Of a stretch of DNA of 64,000 nt, positions 58,301-64,000 are shown piece after piece; the first letter of the stretch is position 1, and each line of letters begins with the position of its first letter. The position numbers and the translations under genes were made by a program. This DNA is from Watersipora subatra. Lineage: Eukaryota; Bryozoa; Gymnolaemata; Cheilostomatida; Watersiporidae. The notes below the pieces were generated by a model, which saw nothing but the letters and a program-made list of their open reading frames with translations, made no database searches and had not been told where the DNA came from. Location: contig NC_088711.1 in assembly GCF_963576615.1 (NCBI RefSeq), positions 3,038,001-3,102,000 on the forward strand, written 5' to 3'.

Positions 58301-61300
58301 CACACTTGCACCAGCTTCATACAAATATATCTACCAGGTGAATGCTGACAGCAACATGCACCGAGATGTCTTCGTACCCAACCCAGCCTGCACTAAGTAC
58401 TCGCAGTATCAATGGATAGGCAAGCTGATGGGTGCCTGTTTCCGTGGACGAGAGAGTCTTGTACTATCGCTGCCGGGCTACATTTGGAAGAGAATCAGCA
58501 ATGAGAAGGTGAAGTGGGCATTGGATTACACGTCAGTGGATGCTGCTGAGGTGAGATTAGCAGTCAAACCTTGACTTACAATCACCTTAATGTATGGATT
58601 TTACAGTATACAACAGTTCTAGGAATAGCATGGAGTTGTGTAAACTTGCATACTTATACGATGAGAAATGCCATTGCAGTGATCGTCGGCAAACACCTTG
58701 TGAGTATTGTGACAAAATTTCAGATTGCGAAGACAATGGGTTCTCGCGTGAGCTAAAGTTATGTCAAGGCCAGTCAATCGCCTCCAGCTATGCTTTAGTA
58801 AATTTACCAAAATGTCTAATTTATCGCAACAGCTTATTTGCATTGAACTTTGTGTGAAATTAGGTACTCAGACACTCGCTATGTTAAACACTGCCTTTTG
58901 GAGATACTCTAAAGAAAATAGAAGTTCTTGACTGGCACAAGTGTTTTGGGGATGACAGAGACAGCACTGAAAATGACGCGAGGTCCGGCAGACCAGCCTC
59001 GGCAAGAACTTGCTCATCAATTGACAGTGTGAGGTCACTAGTCATTGCAGATCATTGTGTAACTATTACAGAGATATCTGGAGAGACTCGACTTGGTTTT
59101 AGAGCTGTTGAAAGGGTTTTTACTGTCGATTTGAACATGAGAAGAGTCTTAGCAAAGTTTAGGCCACGCCCACTTTCACACTCGTCTACGCTGTGTTGTC
59201 TGTGAAGATATTGCACTAAAAACAACATGGCTGTGCCATCTCATCCATTCCTACCAAATTTGGCTCCCTGTGACTTCTGGCTATTTCCTAAGTTTAAACT
59301 TACCGTGAAAGGAACAAAATTTGACAGTGTAGAACCGATTCAACATGCTACAACAAGAGAGCTAAACAGCGTCGACGCCAACGGCTTTCAACATTGCATG
59401 ACATCACAACAGAAGAGCTGTTACAAGTGTATCGATATCTGAAGGGAGTACTTTTAAGAAGTCTAACTAGATGAGTAAATTGAAGCAATGCATTTTAAAG
59501 TACAAATGTACATATAGCTCCATTCCTAGAATTTTCGGATTAGACCTTGTATAACATATATATAAGTACGTTACTAGCTGTGCTACCCAGCGTTGCCGGG
59601 TATTAAAAATCAGCTTATAAACAATGAGAGATAATGAGAGTTGCCTGCCACTTGCTATTAGCCTGGCACATTGCCAATGGATAATTTGAGTAAGCTTACT
59701 AATAAAAGCCACCCCGTGACGTTATGCCATTGCTTTGCGTCGTGACCGGTAGCGGATTTGCTCCCATATATCACCTAGCGAATCTATCAAGCTCGTCTGG
59801 CTGAATTGGTAGTGTCGAACGGGCGAACGGGAGGGTCCGAAATCAAATCTTTTGCGGTATGGATTCTTTATTGCTAGATTTTAATAGCTATAGCTGAACA
59901 TATACAGCAACGACAAACTTTGAAAAATATATATATAGATATATATATACGTGTATATATAACATCAGTACAACATATGGTTTGAGAAAATCTTCAACTC
60001 GACATATGAAGTACTTTCTAACATGAGACTTCTCAATGTCTTAAAAATTAACAGTTTTGTAAATCAATACACATGTAAGCAGTTCTCCTTGACATAGTCA
60101 GGTTTTATAGTGTTTAAATAATTTTAAATAACTAATTTTGTATATCGAGGTAAGATTTTTATTTGGTTTGTAAGAATGTTGCGAGGTGTGGGATTTCTTC
60201 TGTCATCGACTGGCCAGGAGTCGAGTCAATAATACTAGGACTCACCTAAGATTATTGTTACGGATGATATTGTGTTTATGTGGGAATTATAGTGTACATT
60301 TGATTTAGTTTGATACAGACATAAACAGAATGATAAAAGCTGGCATCTACCAAGGCTTCCGAAGGTCATGTACAACTACTCTCATCGCATTATATAAGTG
60401 CACTTTTTTGTCATTGTTTACATTCTGCTGGGCTAAATTTTAGGTAAAATTGTTGGACACCCTCGAAAACATGGATGAGGAGAGTTTTGCTGTGCACTTC
60501 AGTGAGAGAATGTGGGCTGTTACACTAAGCGATGGGTCACTCTCTGAACTTGTTCCTGATGGGGCCAACAAGCCTCTCCTGTTTGCGGACAGGCTGGAGT
60601 ATGGAAGACTTGCCAGGGAACGACGGATGATGGAGAGCGATAAACAGGTTGGTGGCTGTTGTGTTTCCTATTAACTCCTCTAAGTGATCGGCGCAAGTGC
60701 TGCTTTTAGATAATTCTCATTAGAATCAGGAACATCGATTGCTTTCTGTAGCAAAGCTTTTAATGGCGCTTTCCTTGTTTGTATTTAATCCATAGTTAAT
60801 CCTCAGTTAGGAGTCATAAATCATCCTGGTTAGGTTATTGAAATAGATTATTGAAATCAAGTAGTGTCTACAAAGGTATTTTTATCAATGTTATATTTTA
60901 CTGTCACGGTAACATCATACGTTAGTCTAAGAAGTTTTTAATCCTAGCTGAAACTTAGCCATCTTATAACACCAGTTTGTTTCTGCATTTCCCCAATCTC
61001 GATATAAGCAATGCCCGCAGTTCATCACTCTATTCTACTCAATCTATTCAATCAGGTATTTGAATGTATTGAGTTTATTACATTGATTCAAACAGCACCC
61101 CTAATTCATGGCACCAACACAGTTAACTATTAGCCGCTTCACTAGGTGAATGCTATAAAGGAGGGATTCCTCTCTGTCATTCCTGAGGCGGTGCTCAACC
61201 TTATGACCTGGCAAGAGATTGAGATCAGAATTTGTGGCAATCCTGAAATATCTATAGATGGTCTCAGAAAGTCTGGTAATAATGTTATTGTTGCCAACAT

Positions 61301-63212
61301 GGTATTGCATGCCAAATGCTACATCTATGGTCAAGTGATATAATACCTCTATGATTTTATCAGTTTGAGCATATGGTAAGGGCTGTATTCGTTAGAGACG
61401 ATGTTTTTTCATGCGGGTCTGTCTTCACAGTGCACCTCGATGAACTCGATGCCGCAGATGACAGAGTGAAGGTCTTCTGGGAGGTGATGAAAAATTTTTC
61501 TAACGAAGACAGAAGTCGATTTTTAAGATTTGTGACAGGAAGGAAAAGGCTACCGTGTCCAGTATACATCAGTCCCAACAAGTCGTAAGCTTGTTCTAAC
61601 TTGTTCAGTACACATCAGACAGCTTTTATTGTGCTCCACATCCAATTTTCAAATGCTAGTTGTAGAGCATGCAACCAGCCAACTCTCCGTCTATTATTGT
61701 CCTGAAACAGCAAAATTCTTTGATTAAACTTTTGGTAACAAATTAGATACATCCCTGGTGTTTTTAGGACTGCGGTAGACTGTCTTCCGGAATCTTCCAC
61801 CTGCTCCAACACTCTCTATCTACCCACATATAGCAAGTAAGTTCTCAACTACATATAGGATTGCACAAGCCTTTTACTAACTGTATAACCATCTGATTCA
61901 CCATAACAACTTCCGAGTGTGTTTCTTTCACATTTTTTATCAGACCTTTTTCTACATCTATTAAACGATCTCATTAAAGGTATGTTAAAAGCGATTGCTG
62001 CTGCATTCATGCATATGCAGTCATGAATGATATGAATGTACTTGTAGTCTATACTTGTACTATCAGAAAGTTTGATTATACGTCTTGAGAGTTTGAGATA
62101 CAATGTTGCATGAGTAACACTAGGTTTAGTGTAAATGCAGATCGCAGCCGTTCTGCATAATACCAATATATAGCCAGTCATGTTATGCAACATGTGTAAC
62201 AAATGTTCCTTTTTTGCTTCTTCCTGCGTTGTAGAGTTTGTAACCAAGATCAGTGTCAAAAGTCATTGCCAAGAAAGCTAAAGTAAAAAGAATATTATTT
62301 TGTTAACATGCCTCCTATATCATAAATTCGATTGGCTTGTGCGCTTAGGTCAACTCAATTTTCTATTAACTTTTTTCCCCTCAAACCGTTGACTAAGCTT
62401 ATATATTCAATTCTGCATGTTTAGGAAATTATAGCTATCAATTTTCATAATACCCTAAATGAATAATGAGTAAAATGCCTCGAATGAGTAAAATACAGTA
62501 GCTATTTCTGTTGCGCTTTGACTTACCTATGCATTCTAAATCTAGCTTATATGCTACAAATAGGCTGTCGTATCTACGATATACCCAAGGACTTGAGTTT
62601 TTTAGCTAGTATAAAGATTCTTTGTGTCGCTTTGAATGATTAGCATTACCACCAAATAGAGAGGTTACAAGGGTCATGGAAGCTGAGGGTTATAACCGTA
62701 ATTATTTTACCATAATTGAAGAAACGTTTTCAAAAAGTTATGTCAGCAGCGGATTCGAGCAGGCGCATGTGCCGTTCCTGCAAGCTGTTAAAAGATCATT
62801 GTATAGAGAGCGCAATGCTGTCAAAAGAGCATAAATAGACTCAATACGGTGCCCTTATACTTCCTGTGACCTTAATCTCTCTGTAATTTGCTTGACATAA
62901 ACTGTGTGTACGCACGAAACATGCTGTTACTTCTGCTGCTCAAAATAGAGCTGCCTGTGATTAGCGAAAGGACTAGTTTTCAAAACATTTGTTTCAGTTT
63001 GATAAAAGATCTATTTCCTTTTTGCCACATATTTCTCTGGTCATGAGTGGTCAGTAAGCTAGAGCTTTCCGTGTTCGTTAAATGGTTGGTCCGTTTGACT
63101 GTAATGGTGTCTTTCCATACTTTTTAGCGTAAAAATAGCTGAAGAGAAGATTCGATATGCTTCTTACAACTGTGTTGCCATAGATACTGACCTCAATCCA
63201 TGGGAAGAATGA
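49305..63212 (+). CDS. HECTD3: E3 ubiquitin-protein ligase HECTD3
   Basis: Sixteen coding exons with consistent phases: 49305-49664, 49836-50014, 50720-50948, 51055-51140, 51497-51640, 51753-51844, 52625-52793, 53217-53375, 53622-53792, 57868-58036, 58338-58550, 60444-60647, 61146-61275, 61431-61584, 61768-61836 and 63128-63212; 870 residues (human 861). N-terminal region ([14 protein letters not shown]), DOC/APC10-like domain about residues 230-400 ([31 protein letters not shown]), HECT domain about 520-866 ([37 protein letters not shown]). The catalytic thioester cysteine is Cys832 in [14 protein letters not shown], 38 residues from the end as in human. The family ubiquitinates substrates such as MALT1 and caspase-8 in mammals. 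Start: first in-frame ATG. Donors of exons 4 and 7 are GTCTCT and GTCTGT, weak but required by frame and homology. Confidence 0.95.
50015..50719. other. HECTD3 intron 2
   Basis: About 0.7 kb, AT-rich, ending in a pyrimidine-rich acceptor CTTCTACAG. Nothing else seen. Confidence 0.6.
51845..52624. other. HECTD3 intron 6
   Basis: About 0.8 kb. Around 52072-52150 a phrase starting CAGTAAACGGTTTTACAACG looks like one end of a pogo/Tigger-type transposon, but I could not find the other end, so I do not call an element. Confidence 0.5.
54094..56737 (+). repeat. 16-bp AT-rich minisatellite, about 165 copies, with higher-order structure
   Basis: TACAGTATATTAATAG repeated for 2.6 kb in HECTD3 intron 9. 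Variant units (TTCAGTATACTAATGG, TATTAACGG with AGTTTATTAATAGAAC) recur in the same order; the TTAACGG marker is at about 54175, 55183 and 56031, intervals near 1008 and 848 bp, both multiples of 16. Block duplication is therefore layered on unit duplication. Confidence 0.97.
57320..57847 (+). repeat. 17-bp minisatellite abutting HECTD3 exon 10
   Basis: About 31 copies of ACACAGTCTATTGTGAA, with CTCTTG and GTAGAA variants. The array stops about 20 bases before the exon 10 acceptor (TTGTTTTGGCAG, exon at 57868), so branch point and part of the pyrimidine tract must lie in or right beside the last repeat unit. Confidence 0.97.
58047..58096 (+). repeat. CA-rich microsatellite
   Basis: Imperfect (CA)n with ACGC and ACGCGC interruptions directly after the exon 10 donor in HECTD3 intron 10. 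Confidence 0.9.
58600..59552 (+). mobile_element. Deletion derivative of a mariner transposon
   Basis: In HECTD3 intron 11. The N-terminal DNA-binding part can be read ([20 protein letters not shown] then GRPASA, and [15 protein letters not shown]), followed by a jump to the C-terminal part ([20 protein letters not shown], then FDSVEP). The segment with the first two catalytic Asp residues is missing, and the remaining parts are in different frames. Partial inverted ends share TTCTAGGAAT (about 58617 and inverted near 59525). Non-functional plain DNA transposon. Confidence 0.75.
59574..59935 (+). repeat. SINE-like repeat, copy B
   Basis: Starts CTAGCTGTGCTACCCAGCG and is similar to copy A at 40777-41155. 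Its tRNA-like middle is clearer: A-box-like TGGCTGAATTGG (about 59798) and B-box-like GGTCCGAAATC (about 59834), 25 bases apart. It ends in an AT-rich (TATA)n tail near 59930. Inserted 20-odd bases after the mariner remnant in HECTD3 intron 11. Confidence 0.65.
61837..63127. other. HECTD3 intron 15
   Basis: About 1.3 kb, AT-rich. Minus-strand open frames here have no family resemblance and I do not call them. The acceptor is TACTTTTTAG at 63127. Confidence 0.6.
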
Positions 63213-63772
63213 AGGAATTGTTTGCCTAGAGCCCTAAATGTTACACTCTCAGATTGTCATAGATTTGATCATCATCGTAAGCGGATCTCTAAGCTGCTCC
63301 CTCGTGTGACGAGCCTTAGCAAGCTTTTTATTTGTTAGTTAATTTATATGGCTCTATTATATATTTATGTAAAATTTGTTACATGCACAGGTACATGTTC
63401 GATACAGTCTGTCTATATTGTCTTTGGTGAGATTGCCCTTGCAAGAGAACCGTGGAACATTTCCATATTTAATTGCACGCTTTGACTATGCAGCTTCCGA
63501 ACAGCTATGAATACCTTTGCTCTCATCAAAGTGCACATTTGTCCCCATCCTGAAACAACCTGCGTGGTCTTTGAACCTACAAAATAGAAATATCTGAAAA
63601 CATGTGTCCAGAAAGTTTTAAATCTGGAAGGGATTATTTGTATTCATCAAAAATATTACAAACAGTAACAATGAAGCGCATCCTAGTGGTACCCTCATTA
63701 AAGACAAAACTGTTTTATTTCACCCAACATGACATTAAAAGATAATTGAGCACCTTGTTATTACATGCCCAC
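63213..63772 (+). other. HECTD3 3' flank
   Basis: Should contain the 3' untranslated region. No AATAAA is seen; ATTAAA occurs at about 63697 and 63732 and could serve. Confidence 0.4.
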
Positions 63773-63982
63773 ATCAACAGCGCTCCACATCAACAGCGCT
63801 CCACATCAACAGCGCTCCACATCAACAGCGCTCCACATCAACAACGCTCCACATCAACAGCGCTCCACATCAACAGCGCTCCACATCAACAGCGCTACTC
63901 ATTAACAGCGCTCCACATCAGCAGCGTTCCACATCAACAGCGCTCCACATCAACAGCGCTCCACATCAACAGCGCTCCACAT
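63773..63982 (+). repeat. 16-bp minisatellite at the window edge, about 13 copies
   Basis: CGCTCCACATCAACAG units, with a few variants (AACGCTCC, CTACTCATTAAC). It ends in CCACATGATAAAGCC just inside the window, so it appears complete. Confidence 0.95.
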
Positions 63983-64000
63983 GATAAAGCCAACAGCTTC

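Noticed and set aside
61849-62259. 136-codon minus-strand frame in HECTD3 intron 15
   Set aside because: No family resemblance, no promoter or splice context, and composition follows the AT-rich intron.

Overview
The window is animal nuclear DNA: AT-rich, with GT-AG introns. It carries four recognisable metazoan genes whose exons I could assemble by eye: a syntenin (SDCBP, + strand, CDS 2383-5709), an ANKRD29 orthologue (- strand, CDS 23659-6319), ribosomal protein S21 (RPS21, + strand, CDS 28148-40045) and the HECT ubiquitin ligase HECTD3 (+ strand, CDS 49305-63212). All four align with vertebrate family members as I remember them, nearly end to end: 312, 296, 83 and 870 residues. Their introns are long and full of repeats. 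I take this to be an invertebrate, perhaps a spiralian, but nothing in the window fixes the phylum.

Layout. 1-2.1 kb: upstream flank and promoter of SDCBP, with one small unidentified minus-strand ORF. 2.1-6.2 kb: SDCBP. 6.3-23.7 kb: ANKRD29, tail-to-tail with SDCBP; one 6.5-kb intron holds a 2.1-kb minisatellite and a dead mariner. 23.7-27.8 kb: intergenic, two small minisatellites. 27.8-40.2 kb: RPS21, only 83 codons spread over 12 kb because introns 1 and 3 have filled with inverted-repeat elements. 40.2-49.2 kb: a mobile-element cluster containing two SINE-like or TIR repeat families, a P-element-like ORF, and a gag-protease LTR element whose right LTR is split by a 1.7-kb insertion. 49.3-63.2 kb: HECTD3, with a 2.6-kb AT-rich minisatellite in one intron and a deleted mariner in another. 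63.8 kb to the end: a further minisatellite.

The most unusual object is the 1.7-kb insertion in the LTR (46970-48673). On the minus strand it has a CRE-like site, a TATA box, a short leader, an intronless reading frame starting with two canonical C2H2 zinc fingers, and about 27 bases after the last stop in that frame a perfect 6-bp-stem, 4-base-loop hairpin followed by ACCA. This is the layout of a replication-dependent histone gene, but the protein is not a histone. Other points worth attention: a nest of palindromic elements in RPS21 intron 1 in which one arm preserves the empty target site of the element sitting in the other arm; a hAT-like foldback nested in a pogo-like MITE family, two copies of which form a 1.1-kb near-perfect inverted repeat; a possible in-frame 63-nt cassette exon in RPS21; and about eleven unrelated minisatellite families in 64 kb, several with higher-order structure.

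The four host genes show no functional link to one another (PDZ scaffold, ankyrin protein, ribosomal protein, E3 ligase). Exon boundaries are manual inferences from splice signals, reading phase and remembered protein families; no database search was run.
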